A stretch of 26,672 bases of DNA from DASYHS01 sp035998295 (GCF_035998295.1 NZ_DASYHS010000052.1:1-26672), one strand, 5' to 3'; shown: positions 1 to 8,171, counted from the first letter of the stretch. Notes: generated from the sequence alone by a model not told the origin. Translations and numbers: made by a program.

Positions 1-1780
1 CCAGGTCTATGCCCGCTTCGAGCACGCCCAGTACTTCGTCCGACGCACCAAATACGCCCCGGAAAAGCCGGAACTTCTGGTCAAGCAACTCGTAGACCCG
101 GCGGTCGGCGGCGTTGCGTTCGTTGATGAAGTTGATCACGACCACGTCGTGACGCTGCCCGTACCGGTGGCAGCGGCCGATCCGTTGTTCGATGCGTTGG
201 GGGTTCCAAGGCAGGTCGTAGTTGATCACAAGCGAGCAGAACTGAAGATTGATCCCCTCCGCAGCTGCCTCGGTGGCCAGCATGATCGACGTGTCGGTGC
301 GGAAGCGCTCCACCAGGGCGGTGCGCATGTCCATGGGCCGGGATCCGGTCGCAAGATCCGGATTGGCGGCCAGCCATTCGTCAAGGATGGCACGGGAGCC
401 AGGGTCTCCGTTCCCACCGTTGAACATGACGACGGATCCGGCGTGCCCGTTGGTCTCGAGATAATGCCGCAGATAGTCCTGTGTCCGGCGTGACTCCGTG
501 AAGACCAGGGCCTTCTGGGCCGCCCCGGTCCTTTCCATCTCGGCGAACCCGAGCTCCAGAGCCCTGAGCAGTGCCGCCGCTTTGGTGTCGTCGGTGATGG
601 CCGCCGCCAGCCCCCGTATCCGGCGAAGCTCCCGCAGTTCCTCATCGAAGGATGCCTGCGCAGGCGGGGACGCATCGATCGTGGGATCATCCCACGCATC
701 TTCCATCTCTTCGTCCGGCAGGTCCTCCCGGTCCATGATGGAGCCCAGCAGATCGGCGGTATCGTCGGGATCATACCCGCTGCCCGCGCCGGCCCCCGAC
801 GCTTCCAGACGTTGGATGATGGTGTCCAGCGTTCCCAGGATCGCCTGGGTGGAGGAGGCCAGCAGCTTGCGCATGACCAGGAGCATCAGCTGTCGCTGAC
901 GCGAGGGAAGGGCCAGAACCTCGTCCCTCTGTAGAAAGGAGCTCACGGCCGTGTAGAGATCCTGTTCCGCATCCGTCGGCTGGAACGGAACGGTGATGGG
1001 GCAACGCTCCGTATACTGCACATATTCCTGGACATCTCTACGCAGGGTCCGGTGACAGAAACTACGCAGGCGGCCGCGCAGGGTTTCCATGTTGAATCCG
1101 TTGCCGGTGAAGTTCCGGCGGAACGTGGCGACATCGCCGAAAATGTACTCATCGACCAGCGATGCCAGGCCGTACAGCTCCATGGTAGAGTTCTGAAGCG
1201 GCGTGGCGGTCAGTAGAACCTTTCGGCGGCCCCGAAGGACGTCACGCAGCCGACTGCCGATGACGTTGTTGGGTTTCCAGCTGTTGCGAAGCCTGTGCGC
1301 CTCGTCCATGACGACAAGGTCGAATGTCGTCGTCCTCAGTGGCCCCTCAAGGCTCGCCGCGAGACCATATGATATCACCGAGACATGCCTGTCCGTGTCC
1401 AACGGATTCGGATCCGATGTCTTCGCCAAGCTCCGCCGATCAAGGATGGCGCAGGGCAGCCCGAATTTCTCCGTCAACTCGGCTGCCCATTGACGACGCA
1501 GGCTAGCTGGGCAGATGACCACCAGGCGGCGCTTGTGCTCTGCCCAGCTCTGCAGCAGCAGGAGGCCGGCTTCGACCGTCTTGCCCAGGCCGACCTCATC
1601 GGCAAGCAGCACGCCGGTGTCCAGTGGCGACCGCAATGCAAAGAGTGCCGCTTCGATTTGATGAGGGTTGAGGTCGATCGCCGCGTCCAGCAGCGAACGC
1701 GACAGTCGGGTGACGTCGTTGCTCTGGCTAGACCGCGTCAACTCATGAGCAAAATAGATGGCATGGAAGTTGGTGGGCAT
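1..1780 (-). CDS. SNF2-family DEAH helicase, C-terminus cut by window edge
   Basis: This leftward gene is a superfamily 2 ATPase of the SNF2/RapA type; 593 codons are visible and the frame runs off base 1. The Walker A motif DEVGLGKT is at residues 61-68, DEAH at 159-162, TATP at 191-194, and the C-terminal helicase half shows EGINLQ followed by QRIGRCHRYGQ near residue 530. I chose the ATG at 1780 because it gives a typical short lead into the ATPase domain and has GAGCGAG just upstream. Such proteins couple ATP hydrolysis to movement on double-stranded DNA; relatives occur in RapA-like RNA polymerase recycling and in many defence or restriction islands. Base composition is visibly less GC-rich than the genes to the right, and a tRNA-fragment att site lies downstream of its promoter region, so horizontal acquisition is likely. 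A defence role is an inference; its partners are outside the window. Confidence 0.9.
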   Translation of the reverse strand, partial: MPTNFHAIYFAHELTRSSQSNDVTRLSRSLLDAAIDLNPHQIEAALFALRSPLDTGVLLADEVGLGKTVEAGLLLLQSWAEHKRRLVVICPASLRRQWAAELTEKFGLPCAILDRRSLAKTSDPNPLDTDRHVSVISYGLAASLEGPLRTTTFDLVVMDEAHRLRNSWKPNNVIGSRLRDVLRGRRKVLLTATPLQNSTMELYGLASLVDEYIFGDVATFRRNFTGNGFNMETLRGRLRSFCHRTLRRDVQEYVQYTERCPITVPFQPTDAEQDLYTAVSSFLQRDEVLALPSRQRQLMLLVMRKLLASSTQAILGTLDTIIQRLEASGAGAGSGYDPDDTADLLGSIMDREDLPDEEMEDAWDDPTIDASPPAQASFDEELRELRRIRGLAAAITDDTKAAALLRALELGFAEMERTGAAQKALVFTESRRTQDYLRHYLETNGHAGSVVMFNGGNGDPGSRAILDEWLAANPDLATGSRPMDMRTALVERFRTDTSIMLATEAAAEGINLQFCSLVINYDLPWNPQRIEQRIGRCHRYGQRHDVVVINFINERNAADRRVYELLDQKFRLFRGVFGASDEVLGVLEAGIDL

Positions 1781-2283
1781 ATCTCGCTCAGGCGCTGCGC
1801 AATCAACATTTTTGGTCGGCTATTATTCTCTCAGAAATCCGCCGCGCTCGCGCTAAAGAAGTTTATACCGCGCCGGGAAAATAATTGCCCAACGTCGACG
1901 CCTTCACGCTCGGCTGCGCCTCGGCTCGGGCGCCGATGGGGCGTTCGCTCCAGGCGATCACCCGCGGCGTAGTCGAGAAGGTTCCAGCCAGCCGCGACAT
2001 CCCGCGGGAATGCGGCGCCGGGCACCCGCTTAATCTGCCGCTGGACCCGTTGCCCGGGAAGAGCCGGGCCAGCCGAGGTGTGGTCGCCCGGAACAATGGG
2101 CCGGAGTTATCCGGAGGTGGAGGTCGGGACCTTCCTTAACATCGTGGGGTCACTGGTTCAATCCCAGTCGCGCCCACCATCCTTTCCACCGAAATCAGCG
2201 CTTCGTAGAGAATGAACGCCGCGCCCCCGGGCAGGGTGATCTTCGGCCGGCCTGCTTGACGGGGCGGCCCGGCTGCGTGCCCG
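1781..2283. other. Gene-poor junction between helicase and Crp/Fnr gene
   Basis: I see no supportable gene here. Bases about 1800-1880 are AT-rich compared with the surroundings and probably carry the leftward helicase promoter. Short open frames on both strands (for example 1885-2139 plus, 1863-2096 minus) show no recognisable domain and no convincing ribosome binding site. The stretch contains the tRNA 3' fragment at 2141-2179. No integrase gene is present next to it. Confidence 0.6.
2141..2179 (+). other. 3' tRNA fragment ending in CCA, probable att site
   Basis: The segment folds as the 3' part of a tRNA: a variable loop GGGTC (2147-2151), a perfect 5-bp T stem ACTGG/CCAGT (2152-2156 and 2164-2168) around the loop TTCAATC, the acceptor strand CGCGCCC (2169-2175), discriminator A and encoded CCA (2177-2179). 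The matching 5' acceptor strand (GGGCGCG) and the D arm are missing from the about 40 bases upstream, where they would have to be. Tyrosine integrases of islands and prophages commonly use tRNA 3' ends, leaving an intact tRNA at one end and such a fragment at the other. By orientation the element would lie to the left, with the intact tRNA outside the window. The amino acid cannot be assigned because the anticodon region does not pair. Confidence 0.75.
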
Positions 2284-3003
2284 TCAGGGCGCGGCGGCTG
2301 CCGGGGGCCGCGGCTCCTCGGCGATGGCGGCGAGGGCGTCGGGGTCGCGGACGACGATGCGCCGCCGCGAGCTTTCCACGATGCCGTGCTCCTCCCATGC
2401 GCTCAGCGTGCGGCTGACCGTGTGCAGCGTGGCGCCGATCATCTCCCCCAGTTCCTGGCGGGTGATCGGGAAGTCGATCTCGACGCCCTCCGCGGTCCGC
2501 CGTCCGGCTTGGCCCAGCATGCGCAGGAGCGTGCGCGCGAGGCGCTGCTCGACGCGCTCGGTCGTGACCTCCCGCAGGCGGGTCTGGAGGTCGACCAGCC
2601 GTCCCCCGGCCAGCCGGCTGGAGGCGAGCGCGATCTTCGGATGCCGCTCGATCAGGTCCGCCATCGCGGCGGCCGGCCAGTAGATCTCCACGCTGTCGAC
2701 GACCGCTATCGCGTCGGCGGGCAGCGGAATGCCCATCAGGACGGCGAGGGTGCCGTACATCTCGCCCGGACCCAGGTAGCGGAGCACGACCTGGCCCCCG
2801 TCCGGCGTGGTCTGGGAGATCTTGATCCGGCCGTCGATGACGGCGTGGCAGGTCGTGGCCGGGTCGCCCTGGACGAGCACCTGCATGTCCTTGGGCAGGC
2901 GGCGGGTATGTCCGCGGCGCACGACGTCGTCGAGGGCGTCGGCGTCGAGGCCGGAGAACAGATCGATCTTCGCGATGAGCGACCGGTCGGGCGTCAGGGG
3001 CAT
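2284..3003 (-). CDS. Crp/Fnr-family transcriptional regulator
   Basis: The 239-residue product has the family layout: an N-terminal cyclic-nucleotide-like beta barrel (about 12-125), a long dimerisation helix (about 128-165) and a winged helix-turn-helix (about 178-225) with the segment TRQELGEMIGATLHTVSRTL. It has only one cysteine (Cys52), so it lacks the cluster-binding cysteines of oxygen-sensing FNR. In FNR the recognition helix carries E-x-x-S-R; here the glutamate position is His194 while Ser197-Arg198 are kept. I chose the ATG at 3003 because upstream in-frame codons have no domain content. It is divergent from nirK with a palindromic TTTG/CAAA site between them. This makes an NNR/DNR-like NO- or anaerobiosis-responsive regulator of the denitrification genes plausible, but the signal it senses cannot be read from sequence. 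Confidence 0.9.
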   Translation of the reverse strand: MPLTPDRSLIAKIDLFSGLDADALDDVVRRGHTRRLPKDMQVLVQGDPATTCHAVIDGRIKISQTTPDGGQVVLRYLGPGEMYGTLAVLMGIPLPADAIAVVDSVEIYWPAAAMADLIERHPKIALASSRLAGGRLVDLQTRLREVTTERVEQRLARTLLRMLGQAGRRTAEGVEIDFPITRQELGEMIGATLHTVSRTLSAWEEHGIVESSRRRIVVRDPDALAAIAEEPRPPAAAAP

Positions 3004-3066
3004 GGCGGCGTCAGCCTTTCGCGAAGAGACGGCGCCCGCCGGCGGCGCCCGGAAAACGATCGTGGA

Positions 3067-3082
3067 TTTGTCGCGGCGCAAA
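3067..3082. promoter_or_regulatory. Crp/Fnr-type palindrome upstream of nirK
   Basis: TTTGTC-gcgg-CGCAAA is a 16-base inverted repeat of the form TTTGnn-N4-nnCAAA. Its centre is 81.5 bases before the nirK start and 71.5 before the divergent regulator gene. A weak -10-like CATCTT begins 29.5 bases downstream of the centre, the position expected if an activator sits at -41.5. The same palindrome occurs upstream of nnrS, pseudoazurin and the NO reductase. Confidence 0.6.
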
Positions 3083-3155
3083 GAGGGCAGGGGCGATCGC
3101 GCGCATCTTCCAGGTATCGGAAACAAACCGAACGAGCCCCTGGAGGGCGAAGACC

Positions 3156-4211
3156 ATGAACACGCTGCGTACCCTGCTCGCCACGACCGCCGTCGCCGCC
3201 CTGACCGCGACGCTGCCGGCCGCAGCCCAGCCCGCCGGGACCGACGGGCACGCCGAAGCCGGCATCGCCGACATCGTCCGGCCGGCCACCGACCTTCCGG
3301 CCCCGATCGGCGCGCGCGCGCCCCGTCACCTGACGGTCGGCCTGGAGACGACCGAGGTGACCGGCCAGCTGTTGGACGGCGCGACCTACCGCTACTGGAC
3401 CTACAACGACAAGGTCCCCGGCCCCTTCGTGCGCGCCCGCGTCGGCGACACCATCGAGGTGAGCCTGAAGAACGACGAAGACAGCATGATGATGCACAAC
3501 GTGGATTTCCATGCCGTCACCGGTCCGGGCGGCGGCGGCGTCGCCACGACGGCGGCACCCGGCGAGACCAAGGGCTTCACGTTCAAGGCGCTCAACCCCG
3601 GCCTCTACGTGTACCATTGCGCGGTCCCCATGGCGGCCTCGCACATCGCGAACGGCATGTACGGGATGATCCTCGTCGAGCCGGAGGGCGGCCTGCCGCC
3701 CGTCGATAGAGAATACTACGTGATGCAGGGCGAGATCTACACGGAGGAGGCCTACGGCACGCAGGGCGAGCTGACCGAAAGCTTCGACAAGCTCCTGGCG
3801 GAGCAGCCCGAGTACTACGTCTTCAACGGCGCCGATAAGGCGCTGACCGGGGACAAGGCGCTTCACGCCAATGTCGGCGAGACGGTCCGCATCTATTTCG
3901 GCGTCGGCGGCCCCAACAAGACTTCGAGCTTCCACGTGATCGGCGAGATCTTCGACCAGGTCTACAGCCTCGCCTCGCTGACGTCGGAGCCGCTGCAAGA
4001 CGTCCAGACGATCACGGTGCCGCCGGGCGGAGCGTCGGCCGTCGACATCACCTTCCAGGTCCCCGGCGACTACCTGCTGGTCGACCACGCCCTGTCGCGC
4101 GCCGCGCGCGGCCTGATCGGCACGATCACGGTCGACGGCCCGGTGGACACCGGGGTCTTCAAGGACCATGCGAGCCCGACCCAGGTCACGCAGATGCAGA
4201 CGGCCCACTGA
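3156..4211 (+). CDS. nirK: Copper-containing nitrite reductase NirK, AniA-like
   Basis: NirK reduces nitrite to nitric oxide in the periplasm with electrons from a cupredoxin or cytochrome c. The 351-residue product has a Sec signal peptide (about 1-25, ending AAAQP) and two cupredoxin domains. Type 1 copper ligands are His114, Cys155, His163 and Met168; type 2 ligands are His119, His154 and His311; the active-site pair is Asp117 and His260. The stretches HIANGMYG and FHVIGEIFD match the AniA-like (class II) branch rather than the classic Alcaligenes type. All catalytic residues are intact. It is preceded by a Crp/Fnr-type palindrome and followed by a strong terminator, so it is probably monocistronic. 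Pseudoazurin encoded at 10388-10828 is a likely donor. Confidence 0.96.
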   Translation: MNTLRTLLATTAVAALTATLPAAAQPAGTDGHAEAGIADIVRPATDLPAPIGARAPRHLTVGLETTEVTGQLLDGATYRYWTYNDKVPGPFVRARVGDTIEVSLKNDEDSMMMHNVDFHAVTGPGGGGVATTAAPGETKGFTFKALNPGLYVYHCAVPMAASHIANGMYGMILVEPEGGLPPVDREYYVMQGEIYTEEAYGTQGELTESFDKLLAEQPEYYVFNGADKALTGDKALHANVGETVRIYFGVGGPNKTSSFHVIGEIFDQVYSLASLTSEPLQDVQTITVPPGGASAVDITFQVPGDYLLVDHALSRAARGLIGTITVDGPVDTGVFKDHASPTQVTQMQTAH

Positions 4212-4230
4212 CCCGAACCCGACGCGGGAA

Positions 4231-4260
4231 GGCCCGCCGGAGCGATCCGGCGGGCCTTTC
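4231..4260. terminator. Rho-independent terminator between nirK and napC
   Basis: A perfect 10-bp stem GGCCCGCCGG/CCGGCGGGCC with a 6-base loop (AGCGAT) is followed by TTTC on the plus strand. It lies 19 bases after the nirK stop. Because napC ends at 4268 on the other strand, the hairpin may also stop the nap operon. Confidence 0.8.
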
Positions 4261-4267
4261 GCGCGCG

Positions 4268-4885
4268 TCACGGCCCGAAGGCGGCGTCGCTCCACCCCGG
4301 CGGGACGCCGGTCATGTCGGGGAGCTGATGCGCGATGCCCTTGTGGCAGTCGATGCAGGTCCGCTCTCCGGTGAACAGGAATTCCTGGTGCACCCGGGCC
4401 GCCCGTGCGCCCTGCCTCGTGATGTCCATGGACTCGTCGCTGTGGCAGTTCCGGCATTCGAGGGAATCGTTCGCCTTCAGGCGGGCCCATTCGCGCTCGG
4501 CGAGGTGGCGGCGCATGTCGAGGAACTTGTCGCGGGTGTCGATCGAGCCGAACAGATGCCCCCAGACCTCCTTTGACGCCTGCATCTTGCGCGCGATCTT
4601 GTCCGTCCATTCGTGGGGTACGTGGCAGTCGGGGCAGGTCGCGCGGACGCCGGAGCGGTTCGTGAAGTGGATCGTCGTCTTCAGCTCCTCGTAGAGGTTG
4701 GCTTCCATCTCGTGGCAGCTGATGCAGAAGCGCTCGGTGTTCGTCGCCTCGAGGGCGGTGTTGAAGCCGCCCCAGAAGACGACGCCGGCGGCGAAGCCGC
4801 CGAGCGTCAGGAACCCGAGGCTGAGATGGCTGGCGGGGCTGGAGATCAGCCGCCAGGGGCGGCGAAGGAATCGGGGCAGCCTCAT
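4268..4885 (-). CDS. napC: Membrane tetrahaem cytochrome c NapC
   Basis: NapC is the NapC/NirT-family quinol dehydrogenase that passes electrons from the quinol pool to NapAB. The 205-residue product has one N-terminal membrane anchor (about 20-42) and four CXXCH haem sites at 54-58, 84-88, 144-148 and 177-181, the expected number and order. The start at 4885 overlaps the napB stop in an ATGA arrangement, indicating translational coupling. It is the last gene of napEFDABC. Longer upstream readings only add residues from inside napB. Confidence 0.96.
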   Translation of the reverse strand: MRLPRFLRRPWRLISSPASHLSLGFLTLGGFAAGVVFWGGFNTALEATNTERFCISCHEMEANLYEELKTTIHFTNRSGVRATCPDCHVPHEWTDKIARKMQASKEVWGHLFGSIDTRDKFLDMRRHLAEREWARLKANDSLECRNCHSDESMDITRQGARAARVHQEFLFTGERTCIDCHKGIAHQLPDMTGVPPGWSDAAFGP

Positions 4886-5364
4886 TCGCCGCGGCCCTCC
4901 TGCTGCCTGGAGCGCATGATCAGGGTGTCGGCGTCCTCGAACAGGTTTTCGACGACCGGCTCGGCCGTCGTCTGCGGGACGTGGCACTGCATGCAGAAAT
5001 ACCGGCGCGGCGACACGGAGCCCAAGGTCTGCCCGTCCCGGTCCACGTAGTGGGTGATGCTGATCATCGGCGCCTGGACCGCCTGCGTGTATTGACGGCT
5101 ATGGCAGGTCAGGCACCGGTTGGTGTTCAGGTTGATCTGGTAGTCCCGGACGTTGTGGGGGATCACGGGCGGCTGTTCGGGATAGTTCCTCGCGACGCGC
5201 CGGTCGTCCGTGACCTCCGGAGGGATCGGTGGCGTGGCCGGCTCGTCCAGGAACGAGACGGGAGGGCGGAAAGGGGCGTCCGGCGCGCCCTGTCCCTGGG
5301 CGGGCAGCACCGCCGGGATCAGGAGAGGGATCGCCGCCAGCACGGCCAGGTATCGTGTCCTCAT
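4882..5364 (-). CDS. napB: Periplasmic nitrate reductase small subunit NapB (dihaem cytochrome c)
   Basis: NapB is the dihaem electron-transfer subunit of the NapAB complex. The 160-residue protein has a signal peptide (about 1-25), two CXXCH sites (CLTCH at 84-88 and CMQCH at 124-128) and His70 and His105 positioned as the distal haem ligands. Its start lies 14 bases after the napA stop, and its stop overlaps the napC start. Length and motif order match the family. Confidence 0.95.
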   Translation of the reverse strand: MRTRYLAVLAAIPLLIPAVLPAQGQGAPDAPFRPPVSFLDEPATPPIPPEVTDDRRVARNYPEQPPVIPHNVRDYQINLNTNRCLTCHSRQYTQAVQAPMISITHYVDRDGQTLGSVSPRRYFCMQCHVPQTTAEPVVENLFEDADTLIMRSRQQEGRGE

Positions 5365-5378
5365 GCCTCGGCTCCTTC

Positions 5379-7871
5379 TCAGACGGCCTCGATCCTGACG
5401 GCGCATTTCTTGAAGTCGGTCTGCTTGCTGATCGGGTCGGTCGCGTCCAGCGTCACCTTGTTGATCAGCCTGCTGGCGTCGAACCAAGGTACGAAGACGA
5501 GGCCGCGCGGCGGCCTGTTGCGCCCCCGCGTCTCCACGCGCGTGCGCATCTCGCCGCGCCGCGAGATCACCCTCACCTCGGTGCCCCGGCGCAGTCCGCG
5601 CGCGTCGGCATCGTCGGGATGCATGTAGACGAGGGCCATCGGCACGGCCTTGTAGAGCTCGGGCACGCGCATGGTCATGGAGCCGGAATGCCAGTGCTCG
5701 AGCACGCGCCCGGTGACCAGCCACATGTCGAATTCCTCGTCGGGCGACTCGGCCGGCGGTTCGTAGGGGAAAGCGAACAGGATCGCCCGCCCGTCGGGGT
5801 TGCCGTAGAACTGGACGTCCCGGCCGGCCTCGACATAGGGGTCGTAGCCCTCGCGGTAGCGCCAGAGCGTCTCCTTGCCGTCGACCACCGGCCAGCGCAG
5901 CCCGCGCACCTCGTGGTAGACGTCGAAGGGGGCGAGGTCGTGCCCGTGATGCCGCCCGAACTCGGCGTATTCCTCGAACAGGCCCTTCTGGATGTAGAAG
6001 CCGAAATGCCGCGCTTCCGCATTCTCGTAGTCGGGATCGATGTCCGCGACCGGGAACCGGGACACCACCGCGTTTGCGAACAGAACGTCGTAGAGGCTGC
6101 GTCCCCGGTACTCGGGATGCCGGGCCAGCGTCTCCTCCGGCCAGACTTCCTCGACCGTGAAGCGCTTGGAGAACTCGACGAGCTGCCACAGGTCGGAACG
6201 CGCCTCGTCGGGTGCCGAGACGAGCTGGTGCCAGAAATGGGTCCGGCGTTCGGCGTTGCCGTAGGCGCCCTCCTTCTCGACCCACATCGCGGCCGGCAGG
6301 ATGAGGTCGGCGGCCATCGCCGTGACCGTGGGATAGGCGTCCGACACGACGATGAAGTTCTCGGGATTGCGATAGCCGGGCCAGGTCTCGTTGTCGCTGT
6401 TGGGCGCCGCCTGGAGGTTGTTGTTGACCATGATCCAGTAGGCGTTGAGCTTGCCGTCCTTCAGCATCCGGTCCTGCTGGACGGCATGGTATCCGGGCTG
6501 GGCCGGCAGCAGCCCCGGGGGGAGCCGCCAGATCTTCTCGGCATAGGCGCGGTGCTCGGGATTGGCGACCTGCATGTCCGCAGGCAGGCGGTGGGCGAAG
6601 GTGCCGACCTCGCGCGCGGTTCCGCAGGCCGAAGGCTGCCCGGTCAGGGAGAAGGGGCTGTTGCCGGGCTCGGAGATCTTCCCCGTCAGCAGATGGATGT
6701 TGTAGATGAGGTGGTTCGCCCAGACGCCGCGCACGTGCTGGTTGAAGCCCATCGTCCAGAAGGACATCACCTTGACGTCGGGATCGGCGTAGAGCTCGGC
6801 CAGCGCTTCGAGCCGGTTCGCGGGGATGCCGGTCAGCTCGGCCGTGTAGTCCAGCGTATAGGTGCTGACGAACCGGGCGAACTCCTCGAAGCTGCTGGGC
6901 TGGGAGACGCCGGGGTCGCCCGCGTTGGCGGCGCGGACCTCGAGCGCGTGCTCCGGCCGCAGGCCGTAGCCGATGTCGGTCTGGCCCATGCGGAAGTTGC
7001 AGTGCTTCTCGACGAACGCGCGGTCGACGCGGCCGGTCGAGATGATGTGGTTGGCGATGTAGTTGAGGACCGCCAGGTCGGTTCCCGGCGTGAAGATCAT
7101 CGGGATGTCGGCGAGTTCGTAGCTGCGGTGCTCGAAGGTCGAGAGCACGGCCACCTTGACGTGGCGGGCGCCGAGCCGCCGGTCGGTCACGCGGGTCCAC
7201 AAGATGGGGTGCATCTCCGCCATGTTGGAGCCCCACAGGACGAAGGCGTCCGCATGCTCGATGTCGTCGTAGCAGCCCATCGGCTCGTCCATGCCGAAGG
7301 TGCGGATGAAGGCGACGGCGGCCGAGGCCATGCAGTGGCGGGCGTTGGGGTCGAGGTTGTTGGAGCGGAAGCCCGCACGCATCAGCTTGGACGCGGCATA
7401 GCCCTCCCAGATCGTCCACTGCCCCGAGCCGAACATGCCGACGGCCTTCGGCCCCTTCTCGCGCAGGACCCGCTTCCATTGCCGGGCCATCTCGTCGAAG
7501 GCCTCGTCCCAGGACACCGGCGCGAAGTCGCCGTCCTTGTGGAAGCGGCCGTCGCGCATGCGCATCAGCGGCTGGGTCAGCCGGTCCGCCCCGTACATGA
7601 TCTTGGACAGGAAATAGCCCTTCACGCAGTTGAGGCCGCGGTTGACCTCCGCCTGCATGTCGCCATGGGTCGCGACGACCCGGTTGTCCTTGGTCGCCAC
7701 CATGACCCCGCAGCCGGTGCCGCAGAAGCGGCACGGCGCCTTGGACCATTTCAGCTCCGCGTCCTCGCCGGCGACCAGGGCCGGCTGGGCCGTGGCCGGC
7801 AGGGTGATGCCGCCGGCCGCGGCGGCCGTGGCGACGGCCTGGGCCTTGATGAAGGTGCGACGGCTCAACAT
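5379..7871 (-). CDS. napA: Periplasmic nitrate reductase catalytic subunit NapA
   Basis: NapA reduces nitrate to nitrite in the periplasm at a bis-MGD molybdenum centre. The 830-residue protein begins with a twin-arginine signal (SRRTFIK, residues 3-9). The [4Fe-4S] ligands are Cys47, Cys50, Cys54 and Cys82 (CRFCGTGC, then NCVKG), and the molybdenum ligand is Cys180 in NARHCMAS. Length is standard and the frame is intact. The start at 7871 has GGAGG upstream. NapD, encoded just before it, is the chaperone for its Tat signal; NapB and NapC supply electrons. Confidence 0.98.
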   Translation of the reverse strand: MLSRRTFIKAQAVATAAAAGGITLPATAQPALVAGEDAELKWSKAPCRFCGTGCGVMVATKDNRVVATHGDMQAEVNRGLNCVKGYFLSKIMYGADRLTQPLMRMRDGRFHKDGDFAPVSWDEAFDEMARQWKRVLREKGPKAVGMFGSGQWTIWEGYAASKLMRAGFRSNNLDPNARHCMASAAVAFIRTFGMDEPMGCYDDIEHADAFVLWGSNMAEMHPILWTRVTDRRLGARHVKVAVLSTFEHRSYELADIPMIFTPGTDLAVLNYIANHIISTGRVDRAFVEKHCNFRMGQTDIGYGLRPEHALEVRAANAGDPGVSQPSSFEEFARFVSTYTLDYTAELTGIPANRLEALAELYADPDVKVMSFWTMGFNQHVRGVWANHLIYNIHLLTGKISEPGNSPFSLTGQPSACGTAREVGTFAHRLPADMQVANPEHRAYAEKIWRLPPGLLPAQPGYHAVQQDRMLKDGKLNAYWIMVNNNLQAAPNSDNETWPGYRNPENFIVVSDAYPTVTAMAADLILPAAMWVEKEGAYGNAERRTHFWHQLVSAPDEARSDLWQLVEFSKRFTVEEVWPEETLARHPEYRGRSLYDVLFANAVVSRFPVADIDPDYENAEARHFGFYIQKGLFEEYAEFGRHHGHDLAPFDVYHEVRGLRWPVVDGKETLWRYREGYDPYVEAGRDVQFYGNPDGRAILFAFPYEPPAESPDEEFDMWLVTGRVLEHWHSGSMTMRVPELYKAVPMALVYMHPDDADARGLRRGTEVRVISRRGEMRTRVETRGRNRPPRGLVFVPWFDASRLINKVTLDATDPISKQTDFKKCAVRIEAV

Positions 7872-7898
7872 GTTTTTTCCTCCCTCGGCTTCGCGGTT

Positions 7899-8171
7899 TC
7901 AAGAAGCCGCCTCTTCGGGGTCGACGTGCTCTTCGGGGTCGACGTGGTGGAAGACCAGGACGGCGGACAGGACCCCCGGGGCCAGGCTGATCTCGGACAT
8001 CCGGTCCGCGACCCAGCCCTCGTGGGGACCTTCCAGCGTCACGATCATCTTGCCGGACTGCACCGCATGGACCTCGGCGCCGGGCATCTCGGCGACGCGC
8101 GCCCGGACGGCGTCGGCGCAGTCCTGGCGCACATGGACGAGAAGGCTGGCGATGTGGACCTCAGCCGGCAT
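7899..8171 (-). CDS. napD: NapA signal-peptide chaperone NapD
   Basis: NapD is a small cytoplasmic protein that binds the NapA twin-arginine signal and delays export until cofactor insertion is complete. The 90-residue product starts MPAEVHIASLLVHV and keeps the ferredoxin-like fold pattern of the family (GAEVHA, GKMIVTLEG). Its start overlaps the napF end by 11 bases. The C-terminus carries a duplicated six-residue unit, HVDPEE twice, from an 18-base tandem repeat, so this tail is longer than usual. Function should not depend on the tail. Confidence 0.92.
   Translation of the reverse strand: MPAEVHIASLLVHVRQDCADAVRARVAEMPGAEVHAVQSGKMIVTLEGPHEGWVADRMSEISLAPGVLSAVLVFHHVDPEEHVDPEEAAS
7911..7946. 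repeat. 18-bp tandem duplication inside napD
   Basis: The unit CTCTTCGGGGTCGACGTG occurs twice, head to tail and identical (7911-7928 and 7929-7946). It is in frame and doubles HVDPEE near the NapD C-terminus. Identity of both copies suggests a recent slippage event. Confidence 0.9.

Noticed and set aside
1885..2139. Small plus-strand ORF beside the tRNA fragment as an excisionase or integrase remnant
   Set aside because: The translation shows no helix-turn-helix or recombinase motif and no ribosome binding site is evident.
2100..2179. A complete tRNA gene ending in CCA at 2179
   Set aside because: The 5' acceptor strand, D arm and a pairing anticodon stem are absent in the upstream 40 bases, so only a 3' fragment exists.
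2257..2286. Stem TGACGGG/CCCGTCA at the end of the Crp/Fnr gene as a terminator
   Set aside because: The loop is about 16 bases, the stem includes the stop codon and no T run follows, so support is too weak.
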